A DNA stretch of 64,000 nucleotides from contig NZ_MDVN01000024.1 of assembly GCF_002741945.1 (NCBI RefSeq), positions 62,001 through 126,000 on the forward strand, in the 5' to 3' direction. A program made the translations under genes and the position numbers. The notes under the pieces were generated by a model. It did not search any database. It worked only from the letters and a program-made list of their open reading frames with translations, and was not told the DNA's origin. Below are positions 19,569 through 28,852 of the stretch, piece after piece (the stretch's first letter is position 1; the number at the start of each line of letters is the position of its first letter). The stretch is from Gaetbulibacter sp. 4G1 (GTDB lineage Bacteria > Bacteroidota > Bacteroidia > Flavobacteriales > Flavobacteriaceae).

Positions 19569-20379
19569 CTATTTAAATATATTTTTGGCTCAAACTAAGC
19601 CTGTTTCTACAGCTTCTGAACGCTATTTGCTAATATATATGATTATGGTATTAATCATTATTACGGCTTTAGTTGTTGTGTTTTTTGTGGTCTTTCAAAG
19701 GCGAAAAAATAAGTTGCTTATGGATAAGATTAAGCAACAACAAGCTTTTGAAGAAGAAATTGCATTGGCTCAAACTGAAAGCCAAGAACAAACATTAAAA
19801 AATATTGGTTGGGAATTACACGATAATGTAGGGCAGTTATTGGCTTTTGCGAGTATGCAATTAAGTATTTTAAAAACTCAGGTTGCAGATGATGTAAAAG
19901 ATAAATTTAAAGATACCTCTGATGCACTTAAAGAGAGTTTAAAAGAAGTACGCTCGCTTTCAAAAACATTAAATAATGAAGTTGTGCTTAACATAGGTTT
20001 TGAAAAATCTATTAGTAATGAATTGAATCGTTTAAAGAAGATGAAATTTACGAGTGCCGAACAAGTTATTAAAGGCGAGACAGTAGATTTTAAAAACAGA
20101 AAACATGAAATCATTATTTTTAGAATATTACAAGAGTTTTTATCGAATTCGGTTAAATATTCTGATGCTAAAAACCTAAAAGTTGTTCTTGATTATCAAC
20201 CCAAAGCATTAATAATTACTGCAACTGATGACGGAAAAGGTTTTGATATGACTACAGTAGAAAAAGGATCAGGATTAATAAATATGCAAAGTAGAGCAGC
20301 TTTAATTAATGCAACATTGAATTTGGTTTCGAAACCAAACGAAGGTGTTAAGCTTACATTGAATTATCCCATTTCTTGA
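19561..20379 (+). CDS. Sensor histidine kinase (NarL/HisKA_3 type)
   Basis: The 272-residue protein has one membrane helix (about 23-46), a short coiled coil and a HisKA_3 domain with the phospho-acceptor H87 in IGWELHDNVGQLLAF. The HATPase domain follows (about 170-272, N box EFLSNSVKY, G box DDGKGFD, then GSGLINMQSRA). Such kinases normally phosphorylate a LuxR-type response regulator, but none lies nearby. The upstream membrane gene overlaps by 8 bases. It converges on an aldehyde dehydrogenase with the two stop codons abutting. Confidence 0.9.
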   Translation: MNNYLNIFLAQTKPVSTASERYLLIYMIMVLIIITALVVVFFVVFQRRKNKLLMDKIKQQQAFEEEIALAQTESQEQTLKNIGWELHDNVGQLLAFASMQLSILKTQVADDVKDKFKDTSDALKESLKEVRSLSKTLNNEVVLNIGFEKSISNELNRLKKMKFTSAEQVIKGETVDFKNRKHEIIIFRILQEFLSNSVKYSDAKNLKVVLDYQPKALIITATDDGKGFDMTTVEKGSGLINMQSRAALINATLNLVSKPNEGVKLTLNYPIS

Positions 20380-21759
20380 TTAAGAAAACCACTTAAACAT
20401 TTTTTTAATAAGCTTGAGCTTTCCTTTATAGGGTGCATATCTAATAGGAGGATCAGTCCAATTTCCGCGTTTTATAATGGATTTATTATGAGAAAAGGCA
20501 TCAAAACCTAGTTTTCCATGGTAAGCACCCATACCACTTGCTCCAACACCTCCAAAAGGAAGTTTGTGGTTTCCAAATTGAATTAAAGGGTCGTTAATTG
20601 CACCGCCACCAAAACTATATTTATTTAGTATTTGTTTAATAAACGATTTCGTGTTGGAAAAAACATAAAGCGCTAATGGCTTTTCAAAATTCCAAATAAT
20701 GGTTTCTATATCTTTTTCGGTATTATAGGACAGTATGGGTAAAATAGGACCAAATATTTCATCCTGCATTATGTCACTAGTTAAATCTGGCTCATCAACT
20801 AGAGTAGGAGCACAGTATCTAGAATTTTCATTAATGGTACCACCAAAAATTACATTAACTCCTTTCAGCATATTGGCTAAACGTAATGTGTTTTTTTCGT
20901 TAATTATTCTTGGTAAGTCTACTGATTTCTCTGGGTTTTCCCCATATCTTTTTGTTATTTCAGCTTTTAGAGCTTCAATTAATTTTTGCTTGATATTAGA
21001 TTTTACAATAAGATAATCAGGAGCAATACAGGTTTGACCTGCGTTTAAAAACTTCCCCCAAGTTAATCGTCTTGCTACAAGCGAAACATCAACAGAATCA
21101 TCAATAATACAAGGTGATTTTCCTCCTAATTCCAAGGTAACAGGAGTTAAGTGCTTTGCGGCAGCTTTAGCTATTATTTTTCCAACAGGAACACTTCCTG
21201 TAAAAAAGATATAATCCCACTTTTGATCTAATAATTCAGTAGCAACATCAACACCTCCTTGCACACTAGCTACATAAGATTTAGGAAATACCTTTTCTAT
21301 AATATTAGTAATTAATTGTGAGGTATTACTAGTAAGTTCACTAGGTTTTAAAACTACTGTATTTCCAGCAGCAATGGCCATTATAACAGGTTCTATTGCC
21401 AAGAGAAAAGGGTAATTCCAAGGTGCTATAACCAATACATTTCCAAAAGGTTCTTTATAAATATAGCTTTTAGAAGGAAAGGTTAGCATTGACGACTTAA
21501 TTCGCTTAGGTTTTGTCCAGCGTTTTAAGTTTTTTAGAACTAAATTAATTTCAGAAATTACTAACCCGAATTCACTTATAAAAGTTTCAAATTCAGATTT
21601 ATTAAAATCTGCTTTTAAAGCATTATAAACGGCTTGTTCATTTGCTTCGATTTCAGATTTTAATTGCTTAAGAAGGTTAATTCTATAAGCGACATCTTTT
21701 GTCTTTTGAGATTTAAAGAATGCTCTTTGTTCAGATAGTAATTCGGGAATTGTATTCAA
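20380..21759 (-). CDS. Class 3 / AlkH-like aldehyde dehydrogenase
   Basis: The 459-residue enzyme oxidises aldehydes to acids with NAD(P)+. The catalytic cysteine is C244 in FLNAGQTCIAPDY, the general base is E210 in VTLELGGKSPC, and IAPWNYPFLL marks the class-3 fold. The C-terminus is hydrophobic and basic (KLIKKMFKWFS), as in membrane-associated fatty-aldehyde dehydrogenases, so long-chain aldehydes are a plausible substrate. It follows rluA by 24 bases and is probably transcribed with panB and rluA. Confidence 0.92.
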   Translation of the reverse strand: MNTIPELLSEQRAFFKSQKTKDVAYRINLLKQLKSEIEANEQAVYNALKADFNKSEFETFISEFGLVISEINLVLKNLKRWTKPKRIKSSMLTFPSKSYIYKEPFGNVLVIAPWNYPFLLAIEPVIMAIAAGNTVVLKPSELTSNTSQLITNIIEKVFPKSYVASVQGGVDVATELLDQKWDYIFFTGSVPVGKIIAKAAAKHLTPVTLELGGKSPCIIDDSVDVSLVARRLTWGKFLNAGQTCIAPDYLIVKSNIKQKLIEALKAEITKRYGENPEKSVDLPRIINEKNTLRLANMLKGVNVIFGGTINENSRYCAPTLVDEPDLTSDIMQDEIFGPILPILSYNTEKDIETIIWNFEKPLALYVFSNTKSFIKQILNKYSFGGGAINDPLIQFGNHKLPFGGVGASGMGAYHGKLGFDAFSHNKSIIKRGNWTDPPIRYAPYKGKLKLIKKMFKWFS

Positions 21760-21783
21760 TTTTTTTTATATAAATATAACATT

Positions 21784-22482
21784 TTATAGGCAAGCATTCC
21801 AAATAGCATCATTTGGTAAAGGCGCAACAATATGGATTGGTTTTTTTGATACGGGATGGATAAACTCAATTGCTCTAGCATGTAAATGAATACCAGCATC
21901 TTTATTGCTTCTATCAAATCCGTATTTTAAATCTCCTTTAATAGGACTTCCAATAGTTGATAATTGACTTCGTATTTGATGATGCCTTCCCGTTTCCAAT
22001 TGAATTTCTAATAAAAAGTAATTATCAAGCTTCTTTATTGTTTTATAATGAAGAATGGCTTTTTTACTATCATTTACTTCTTTAGAATACGCAAAAGACT
22101 TATTGTTTTTTGGATTCTTTTTTAACCAATTAATAAGTGTGTCTTCTTTTTTTTGAGGCTTATTCTTAACAACAGCCCAATAGGTTTTACTAATATCTTT
22201 TGAAACAAATAATTTATTAAGTCTTGGTAAAACCTTGCTTGTTTTGGCAAAAATAACCAAGCCCGAAGTGGGACGATCTAATCGGTGTACTGTACCCAAA
22301 TATACATTTCCAGGCTTATTATATTTGATTTTTATATAAGCCTTAACCACATCGCTTAATGGCTTATCTCCAGTTTTATCACCTTGAACAATATCTCCAA
22401 CACGTTTATTTACAACAATAATATGATTGTCTTCGTAAAGAACTTGTAAGTTAGATTTGTTAGAAAGGATTTTTTTAGTCAC
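21784..22482 (-). CDS. RluA-family pseudouridine synthase
   Basis: The 232-residue protein has the catalytic motif HRLDRPTSG (Asp 69) and the late motif LETGRHHQIR, followed by GDLKYG. It lacks an S4 domain and matches the short RluA/TruC-like form. It makes pseudouridine in rRNA or tRNA; the target site is not predictable. It starts 21 bases after panB, so the two are probably one transcription unit. Confidence 0.92.
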   Translation of the reverse strand: MTKKILSNKSNLQVLYEDNHIIVVNKRVGDIVQGDKTGDKPLSDVVKAYIKIKYNKPGNVYLGTVHRLDRPTSGLVIFAKTSKVLPRLNKLFVSKDISKTYWAVVKNKPQKKEDTLINWLKKNPKNNKSFAYSKEVNDSKKAILHYKTIKKLDNYFLLEIQLETGRHHQIRSQLSTIGSPIKGDLKYGFDRSNKDAGIHLHARAIEFIHPVSKKPIHIVAPLPNDAIWNACL

Positions 22483-22503
22483 TAATATTTTTGCTTACCA
22501 CAA

Positions 22504-23322
22504 TTAATATTGTTCATTTTCATTTGGAAAATCAACCGATTTCACATCATCAACATATTGGGAAATAGCAGTAGTCATGTCTTCATATAGGCTCATATAT
22601 CTACGTAAAAAACGTGGATTAAACTCATGAGTCATGCCTAGCATATCGTGTAGCACTAAAACTTGGCCATCAACACCATTTCCAGCACCAATACCAATAA
22701 TTGGGATACTTACACTTTCGGCCACTTGTTTAGCAAGCTTAGCTGGAATTTTTTCTAGCACAATTGCAAAACACCCAATTTTTTCTAGCATTTTTGCATC
22801 TTCAATTAAATCGGCAGCTTCTTTTTCTTCTTTAGCACGAACAGTATAAGTTCCAAATTTATATATAGATTGTGGTGTTAACCCCAAATGCCCCATTACT
22901 GGAATACCAGCATTCAGAATACGTTTTATAGATTCTTTTATTTCTTTACCACCTTCTAATTTAACAGAATGAGCACCACATTCTTTCATAATTCTAATGG
23001 CAGAGCGAAGCGCTTCTTTTGGGTCACTTTGGTAGCTTCCAAATGGTAAATCTACAACCACTAAACACCTATCTATGGCTCTAATTACAGAAGATGCGTG
23101 ATATATCATCTGATCTAAAGTAATAGGCAGTGTGGTTTCATGTCCTGCCATAACATTACTTGCAGAATCACCAACAAGAATAACATCAATTCCAGCACCA
23201 TCAACAATTTTTGCCATGGTATAATCGTAAGCAGTAAGCATTGATATTTTTTCTCCATTGGCTTTCATATCAACCAATGTTTTTACAGTAATGCGTTTGT
23301 ATTCTTTTTTTGCTGTAGACAT
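22504..23322 (-). CDS. panB: 3-methyl-2-oxobutanoate hydroxymethyltransferase
   Basis: The 272-residue enzyme makes ketopantoate from 2-oxoisovalerate and methylene-tetrahydrofolate, the first committed step to pantothenate. Diagnostic stretches are [30 protein letters not shown] (metal-binding Asp), [15 protein letters not shown] and [18 protein letters not shown]. The length is typical. Upstream TATTTTTAC resembles the -7 element with one change. Confidence 0.97.
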   Translation of the reverse strand: MSTAKKEYKRITVKTLVDMKANGEKISMLTAYDYTMAKIVDGAGIDVILVGDSASNVMAGHETTLPITLDQMIYHASSVIRAIDRCLVVVDLPFGSYQSDPKEALRSAIRIMKECGAHSVKLEGGKEIKESIKRILNAGIPVMGHLGLTPQSIYKFGTYTVRAKEEKEAADLIEDAKMLEKIGCFAIVLEKIPAKLAKQVAESVSIPIIGIGAGNGVDGQVLVLHDMLGMTHEFNPRFLRRYMSLYEDMTTAISQYVDDVKSVDFPNENEQY

Positions 23323-23443
23323 TTTAAAGTTCTTTATTTTGATAGTTTGTAAAAATAGTGAAATAAGTATATACTGTTAAACTTTTCTTTAAGAGGTATT
23401 GAGAATAATGATTTTAAACTAATTTAGATTAAAACTTTAATTT

Positions 23444-23908
23444 ATGGCACGAATAATATTTTATTTAGCAATTTTAATAACCTCGACAGTTTTTGGTCAA
23501 AGGAATGAAAAAACGCAGGTTAAAGCTACTGTTGATACCTTTTTTGAAGGATTCCATAAAGGAGATACAACTTTAATGCGATCAGTTTTAGCAGACAAAG
23601 TCGTGCTGCAAACAGCATTTAAAAATAAAGACGGAAAAGACATTTTAAGAAACGATGGAGATGTTTCTAAGTTAATAAATGCTATTGCCACAAGATCTAA
23701 AGATCAAAAATGGGATGAACGTTTATTAGGGTATAGTATTCAAGTAGATGGCAATATGGCTAATGCTTGGACACCTTATGAGTTTTGGCTTAATGATGAG
23801 TTTTTACATTGTGGCGTTAATTCGTTTCAATTATTTAAAGACGGCGATAAATGGAAAATTATTTACCTTATTGATACACGAAGAAAGAAAGGGTGTCAAG
23901 AAGGGTAG
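23444..23908 (+). CDS. Secreted NTF2/SnoaL-like protein
   Basis: The 154-residue protein has a signal peptide (MARIIFYLAILITSTVFG, then Q). A single NTF2-like cone-fold domain follows: VKATVDTFFEGFHKGDTTLMRSVLADKV at the start, then NMANAWTPYEFWLNDEFLHCG, and FQLFKDGDKWKIIYLIDTRRK at the end. Members range from enzymes to binding proteins, so no function can be assigned. It is a single gene, divergent from panB. Confidence 0.78.
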   Translation: MARIIFYLAILITSTVFGQRNEKTQVKATVDTFFEGFHKGDTTLMRSVLADKVVLQTAFKNKDGKDILRNDGDVSKLINAIATRSKDQKWDERLLGYSIQVDGNMANAWTPYEFWLNDEFLHCGVNSFQLFKDGDKWKIIYLIDTRRKKGCQEG

Positions 23909-24022
23909 TTTAAAGTGTGATGATTAACTGAATGAGATGTTCGGCAGTTTGCCTCGATAAGGTTAAATACTGCCAAACGCTTATATCCATTCTTAATCAT
24001 TGATATTATTTGAAATTTAACC

Positions 24023-24403
24023 TCAAACATTTATTAAACAAAAAATATTAGCTAAGCCTAATATAATTTCGAATAAAATCCCTTGAGCAATTTGTTTACT
24101 AGGCTTACCATCAACTTTTAAACTGATTAATCTACCGATTGCAAAACCAACAAAAATTAGAGATGCAATACAATGTGAAGTAAAGGTTAACTTTTCAATA
24201 AATATACCGAGTGCAATAATGATTCCTCCTGAAAGCATTACAGCGCTAACACCTCTCATTTCGTTTAATAGGCTAGCATCATTCTCTAGCTTGATTCCTG
24301 AATTTTTTAAATACGTTTTTATTGGATTAGTTAATCTCATTATACCTACAAAGACTAACATTAAAGCTGATAATGACAAGATTACGATTCTGATAATTTC
24401 CAT
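24023..24403 (-). CDS. DUF4345-family membrane protein
   Basis: The 126-residue protein has four hydrophobic segments and resembles the DUF4345 family: an N-terminal helix, a hydrophilic NEMRGVSAVMLSGG segment, then FVGFAIGRLISLKVDGKPS. Function is unknown. It lies 58 bases downstream of a WYL regulator on the same strand, with its own -7 element and a pair of direct repeats between them, so the regulator may control it. Confidence 0.75.
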   Translation of the reverse strand: MEIIRIVILSLSALMLVFVGIMRLTNPIKTYLKNSGIKLENDASLLNEMRGVSAVMLSGGIIIALGIFIEKLTFTSHCIASLIFVGFAIGRLISLKVDGKPSKQIAQGILFEIILGLANIFCLINV

Positions 24404-24429
24404 TTTTAGTTTTTTAATTAATATTTCTA

Positions 24430-24465
24430 CAAATGTAAATTAGGTGTGTGACAAAGGTGTGTCAA
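24430..24465 (-). promoter_or_regulatory. DUF4345 promoter with tandem repeats overlapping the regulator's stop codon
   Basis: On the minus strand TACATTTG (24430-24437) is a -7 element. Just upstream, the plus-strand sequences AGGTGTGTGACAA (24442-24454) and AGGTGTGTCAA (24455-24465) form a tandem direct repeat. The second copy overlaps the TGA of the WYL regulator. The arrangement suggests an operator. Confidence 0.45.
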
Positions 24466-25172
24466 GGGTACTTTTTAGTCTTTACATATTTTTCAAAATA
24501 CTCTTTTATAGTCATATTATAAGAGCTAAAAGTTATGTTTTCAGTAATAAGATTTTCAATAAAATCGATTCTAAAATGTCTAAAATCGTTTCGTAATTGA
24601 CAAAATGCTATTAGTAGAAAATCTCCATGAATACTGTAAATTGCAAAAGGCTCAATGCTACGTTTAGTTACTTTATTTTTTGAAGATAAGTAATCCATAG
24701 TTAAGACGTTATGTTTGGTTATAGCCGATTGTATTTGCATTAGGTTATTACTTGTTTTCTCTTCATTATTATTCCCACTAAAATAAATTCTATCTACTAA
24801 CAAATCTGCATTCCCTTTTTGAGAATATCTCAAAATGGCTTTTATTTTTTCTATGGCACTAGTGGTGTTTTTAACAAGTGATATGTCTTTGTTTTTAATT
24901 GCTAATTGTTCTATGGTAATTAAAGCATTTGCTTCTTCTTCTGTAAAAAGAACAGGAGGGAGGTGATATCCTTCCATAATCGAATAGCCTTTTCCTTCTT
25001 CGGTTACAATAGGTATTCCTGATTTTTCAAGTGTGCGAATATCTCGATAAATGGTTCTTATACTGACATTGTGCTTTTCAGCAAGCAGTTTTGCAGTAAT
25101 AATTCTTTTGGATTGCAGTTGAGTAAGAATAGCAGTTAATCTTGAAAGCCTCGGTTTCTCTTTTTCTTCCAT
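24462..25172 (-). CDS. YafY-type HTH/WYL-domain transcriptional regulator
   Basis: The 236-residue protein has an N-terminal HTH (residues 7-60, AEKHNVSIRTIYRDIRTLEKSGIPI). A C-terminal WYL domain (about 140-230) contains LTMDYLSSKNKVTKRSIEPFAIYS and FLLIAFCQLRNDFRHFRIDFIE. WYL proteins bind nucleic-acid or other ligands and control stress or defence genes. No defence genes are nearby; the only same-strand neighbour is the DUF4345 gene. Confidence 0.9.
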   Translation of the reverse strand: MEEKEKPRLSRLTAILTQLQSKRIITAKLLAEKHNVSIRTIYRDIRTLEKSGIPIVTEEGKGYSIMEGYHLPPVLFTEEEANALITIEQLAIKNKDISLVKNTTSAIEKIKAILRYSQKGNADLLVDRIYFSGNNNEEKTSNNLMQIQSAITKHNVLTMDYLSSKNKVTKRSIEPFAIYSIHGDFLLIAFCQLRNDFRHFRIDFIENLITENITFSSYNMTIKEYFEKYVKTKKYP

Positions 25173-25269
25173 TTACGTTAGTTCTGCTTTAAGCAATGTT
25201 TTTTATAAATATAAATCAGTTAAACGAATCTATCGCTTTTTTCTAACAAAATCAAGTCTAAAGTAGAGA

Positions 25270-26691
25270 CTAACAATCCGCCATATTTACACTAACCGCT
25301 AAACCACCTTCGCTTGTTTCTTTGTATTTGGTATTCATATCCTTTGCGGTTTCCCACATGGTATTTATTACTTTATCAAGCGGTACTTTTACATTTTCAG
25401 GGTTAGTATCTAAGGCTAATTCTGCAGCATTAATAGCCTTAATTGCGCCCATAGCATTGCGTTCTATGCATGGTATTTGAACAAGTCCACCAATAGGGTC
25501 ACAGGTTAAACCTAAGTGATGTTCCATAGCAATTTCTGAAGCAACTAAAACTTGTTCAGGTGTACCACCAAGCAATTCAGTAAGTGCTCCTGCTGCCATA
25601 GCAGAAGATACACCTATTTCGGCTTGACAACCACCCATAGCAGCACTAATAGTGGCGCCTTTTTTAAAGATGCTTCCTATTTCTCCAGCTACTAATAAAA
25701 ACCGCTTTATATCTTCAAAGTTGCCGTCATGGTTTTCAATAACAAGGTAATACATTAAAACGGCAGGAATTACACCAGCACTACCATTAGTTGGAGCAGT
25801 AACTACTCGACCTAAAGAAGCATTAACTTCATTTACAGCCAATGCAAAACAGCTCACCCATTTTAATATTTGCCTGAATTTAACTTCGGTATCTCTTATA
25901 GCATAAATCCATTCTACAGGATTTGAGTATGGAGATTCTCCTTTTAAACTCTGGTGCATATCGTAAGCTCGACGTCTTACATTTAGTCCACCTGGAAGAT
26001 TTCCTTCGGTGTGACAACCTATATACATGCATTCTAGCATAGTATCCCAAATGCGTTGTAATTCGCTATCAATTGCTTCCTTTGGGCGAATAGATGCTTC
26101 ATTATCAAAAACTACTTCAGAAATGGGTTTATTTAATACATTACAAAATTTAAGCAGGTCTGTACCTTTGTCAATTGGATAAGGAAACGAGCATTTAATT
26201 TCGAAATTTTTCTTTGAGTTTTTTAATTCTTCCTTTACAACAAATCCGCCACCAATAGAGTAGAAGGTAGATTTTAACTTCATACCATTAATATGTGCAG
26301 TGAATGTCATTCCGTTAGAATGAAATGGTAAAAATTTTTTATTAAAAACGATGTCAGTTTTTGGATGAAACACTAAAGATTTTTCGCCATTAAAGCTTAT
26401 TTCTTTGTTGTTTTTTATGGAAGTAATTAGCCTATCTATGTCAGCAGTAGGAATGGTTTCTGGGTTAGCTCCACTTAATCCAAGCATAACTGCATAATCT
26501 GTGGCATGCCCCTTTCCTGTTAAAGATAAAGAGCCAAATAGGTCAACAGATATTTTTTCAACAGCATCAAACTCTTTCTCATCTTTTAATTCTTTAATCC
26601 AGCGTTCGGCAGCACGCCAAGGCCCAAGGGTATGTGAACTAGAAGGACCAACGCCAATTTTTAACATGTCAAAAACAGAAATACATTCCAT
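25270..26691 (-). CDS. sdaA: L-serine ammonia-lyase (single-chain, iron-sulfur type)
   Basis: The 473-residue protein combines the beta domain (start [20 protein letters not shown]) and the alpha domain of L-serine dehydratase. It shows [31 protein letters not shown] and [22 protein letters not shown], which carry cysteines for the oxygen-sensitive 4Fe-4S cluster. It deaminates serine to pyruvate. On the minus strand TATATTTG (26713-26720) upstream is a -7 element. The gene is divergent from dnaK. Confidence 0.95.
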   Translation of the reverse strand: MECISVFDMLKIGVGPSSSHTLGPWRAAERWIKELKDEKEFDAVEKISVDLFGSLSLTGKGHATDYAVMLGLSGANPETIPTADIDRLITSIKNNKEISFNGEKSLVFHPKTDIVFNKKFLPFHSNGMTFTAHINGMKLKSTFYSIGGGFVVKEELKNSKKNFEIKCSFPYPIDKGTDLLKFCNVLNKPISEVVFDNEASIRPKEAIDSELQRIWDTMLECMYIGCHTEGNLPGGLNVRRRAYDMHQSLKGESPYSNPVEWIYAIRDTEVKFRQILKWVSCFALAVNEVNASLGRVVTAPTNGSAGVIPAVLMYYLVIENHDGNFEDIKRFLLVAGEIGSIFKKGATISAAMGGCQAEIGVSSAMAAGALTELLGGTPEQVLVASEIAMEHHLGLTCDPIGGLVQIPCIERNAMGAIKAINAAELALDTNPENVKVPLDKVINTMWETAKDMNTKYKETSEGGLAVSVNMADC

Positions 26692-26712
26692 TAACTATAT
26701 CGTTTTAGTTGG

Positions 26713-26720
26713 CAAATATA
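26713..26720 (-). promoter_or_regulatory. -7 promoter element of the serine dehydratase gene
   Basis: TATATTTG on the minus strand matches TAnnTTTG, 22 bases before the ATG. No clear -33 TTG is visible. Confidence 0.5.
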
Positions 26721-26764
26721 AATTGTTTTATTATAACTAAATTCTTTTTAATAGTATAAAAAAA

Positions 26765-26803
26765 TGACAACGTGTCAGTATTATTCAAATGGCATAATCA
26801 TTG
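26765..26803 (+). promoter_or_regulatory. Sigma-54-like promoter and palindrome upstream of dnaK
   Basis: A perfect dyad TGACA-ACG-TGTCA (26765-26777) lies 12 bases before TGGCA (26790-26794) and TTG (26801-26803). The GG and TTG elements are spaced exactly as in the -24/-12 promoters of RpoN (TGGCAC-N5-TTGC). No TAnnTTTG element is seen in this region. The dyad would be the binding site of an activator or repressor; the leader to dnaK is then about 48 bases. Confidence 0.5.
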
Positions 26804-26862
26804 ACTTTAACAATTCGAAATTTAAAAAGAAAATTCAACACAATTTATAAAGTAAAAATATT

Positions 26863-28770
26863 ATGAGTAAAATTATTGGAATCGATTTAGGAACAACAAA
26901 CTCTTGCGTTTCTGTAATGGAAGGTAACGAACCTGTTGTTATCCCAAACGCAGAAGGTAAACGTACTACACCATCGGTTATCGCTTTTGTTGAAGGAGGC
27001 GAAATTAAAGTTGGTGATCCAGCAAAAAGGCAAGCAGTTACAAACCCAACAAAAACCGTTTATTCTATTAAACGTTTTATGGGAAATAAATATTCTGAAT
27101 CTAAAAAAGAAGCAGAACGTGTACCATATAAAGTAGTAAAAGGTGATAATGACACACCTAGAGTTGACATTGAAGGGCGTTTATATACACCACAAGAATT
27201 GTCGGCTATGATTCTTCAAAAAATGAAGAAAACAGCTGAAGATTATTTAGGTGCTGATGTAACTAGAGCTGTAATTACAGTGCCGGCTTACTTTAATGAT
27301 TCTCAACGTCAAGCTACTAAAGAAGCAGGAGAAATTGCTGGTTTAAAAGTAGAGCGTATTATTAACGAGCCTACTGCAGCTGCTTTAGCTTATGGTATGG
27401 ACAAAAAAGGGACAGACCAAAAAATAGTGGTTTTTGACTTTGGTGGAGGAACACATGATGTATCTATTCTTGAATTAGGTGATGGTGTATTTGAAGTATT
27501 ATCTACTGATGGAGACACACACTTAGGTGGTGATGATGTAGATGAGAAAATCATTAACTGGTTAGCTGATGAATTTAAAGCTGAAGAAAATATGGACTTA
27601 CGTCAAGACCCTATGTCTCTTCAACGTTTAAAAGAAGCTGCTGAAAAAGCGAAGATTGAGTTATCATCTTCTGCACAAACAGAAATTAACTTACCATATA
27701 TTACGGCTACTGCTAGTGGCCCAAAACACTTAGTACGTACATTAACACGTTCTAAATTTGAGCAATTAATTGATGATTTAGTAAAACGTACTATTGAGCC
27801 ATGTCAGTCTGCATTAAAAGCAGCTGGTTTAAGTAAAAGTGATATTGACGAAGTGATTTTAGTTGGAGGTTCTACACGTATTCCTGCAGTACAAGCAGCG
27901 GTTGAGAAATTCTTTGGAAAAGCTCCAAGTAAAGGGGTTAACCCTGATGAAGTTGTGTCTTTAGGTGCTGGTATCCAAGGTGGTGTATTAACAGGAGATG
28001 TTAAAGATGTATTACTTTTAGATGTAACACCTTTATCTTTAGGTATTGAAACTATGGGTAATGTATTTACTAAGCTTATTGAAGCAAATACAACGATTCC
28101 TACCAAGAAATCGCAAGTATTTTCAACAGCAGCAGATAATCAGCCTTCTGTAGAAATTCATGTATTACAAGGAGAAAGAGCAATGGCAGCTGATAATAAA
28201 ACGATTGGACGTTTTCACCTAGATGGTATTCCACCAGCAAGACGAGGAACACCTCAAATTGAAGTAACTTTTGATATTGATGCCAATGGTATTATTAAAG
28301 TATCGGCTACTGATAAAGCAACAAATAAAACTCAAGATATTCGTATTGAAGCATCTTCAGGATTAACTGAAGAGGAAATCGAGAAAATGAAAGCAGATGC
28401 TGAAGCAAATGCTGAATCTGATAAAGCTGCAGCTGAGCAAGCTCAAAAATTAAATGAAGCAGATTCTATGATTTTCCAAACGGAAAAACAATTAGAGGAG
28501 TTTGGTGATAAATTATCTGATGATAAAAAACAACCAATTGTTGATGCTTTAGAAGAATTGAAAAAAGCTTATGAAACTAAAGATTTAGAGGTTATTACAC
28601 CTGCTTTAGATAAAATAAATGAAGCTTGGAAAGTAGCTTCTGAAGAAATGTACAAAGCACAAGCTGAAGCTCAAGGTGGTGCTCAACCAGGACCAGATGC
28701 TGGTGCAGGTGAGCAAGCTGATCCAGAAGGAAGTGATGTGGAAGACGTAGACTTTGAAGAAGTAAAATAA
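26863..28770 (+). CDS. dnaK: Molecular chaperone DnaK (Hsp70)
   Basis: The 635-residue protein has an ATPase domain (1 to about 385) with [24 protein letters not shown] and [11 protein letters not shown] hydrophobic linker ([13 protein letters not shown]), substrate-binding domain, helical lid and acidic C-terminus ending [11 protein letters not shown] follow. It folds and protects proteins with DnaJ and GrpE, whose genes are not adjacent. A possible sigma-54-type promoter lies upstream and a strong terminator downstream. Confidence 0.99.
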   Translation: MSKIIGIDLGTTNSCVSVMEGNEPVVIPNAEGKRTTPSVIAFVEGGEIKVGDPAKRQAVTNPTKTVYSIKRFMGNKYSESKKEAERVPYKVVKGDNDTPRVDIEGRLYTPQELSAMILQKMKKTAEDYLGADVTRAVITVPAYFNDSQRQATKEAGEIAGLKVERIINEPTAAALAYGMDKKGTDQKIVVFDFGGGTHDVSILELGDGVFEVLSTDGDTHLGGDDVDEKIINWLADEFKAEENMDLRQDPMSLQRLKEAAEKAKIELSSSAQTEINLPYITATASGPKHLVRTLTRSKFEQLIDDLVKRTIEPCQSALKAAGLSKSDIDEVILVGGSTRIPAVQAAVEKFFGKAPSKGVNPDEVVSLGAGIQGGVLTGDVKDVLLLDVTPLSLGIETMGNVFTKLIEANTTIPTKKSQVFSTAADNQPSVEIHVLQGERAMAADNKTIGRFHLDGIPPARRGTPQIEVTFDIDANGIIKVSATDKATNKTQDIRIEASSGLTEEEIEKMKADAEANAESDKAAAEQAQKLNEADSMIFQTEKQLEEFGDKLSDDKKQPIVDALEELKKAYETKDLEVITPALDKINEAWKVASEEMYKAQAEAQGGAQPGPDAGAGEQADPEGSDVEDVDFEEVK

Positions 28771-28803
28771 AAACTTTGAAGTCGGAAGACTTAAGTTAAA
28801 AGT

Positions 28804-28834
28804 AAAAACGCAACCTTTATGGTTGCGTTTTTTT
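28804..28834. terminator. Terminator between dnaK and the MarR-GNAT gene
   Basis: AAAAACGCAACC (28804-28815) and GGTTGCGTTTTT (28821-28832) form a 12-base-pair hairpin with a five-base loop and a T run. It can work in both directions between the convergent genes. Confidence 0.9.
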
Positions 28835-28852
28835 ATTTGTTAAAGTATTAGA

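Noticed and set aside
23940-23985. Inverted pair GGCAGT and ACTGCC between the NTF2-like gene and DUF4345
   Set aside because: The stem is only six base pairs with a loop of more than 20 bases and no T run, so neither a terminator nor a mobile end is supported.
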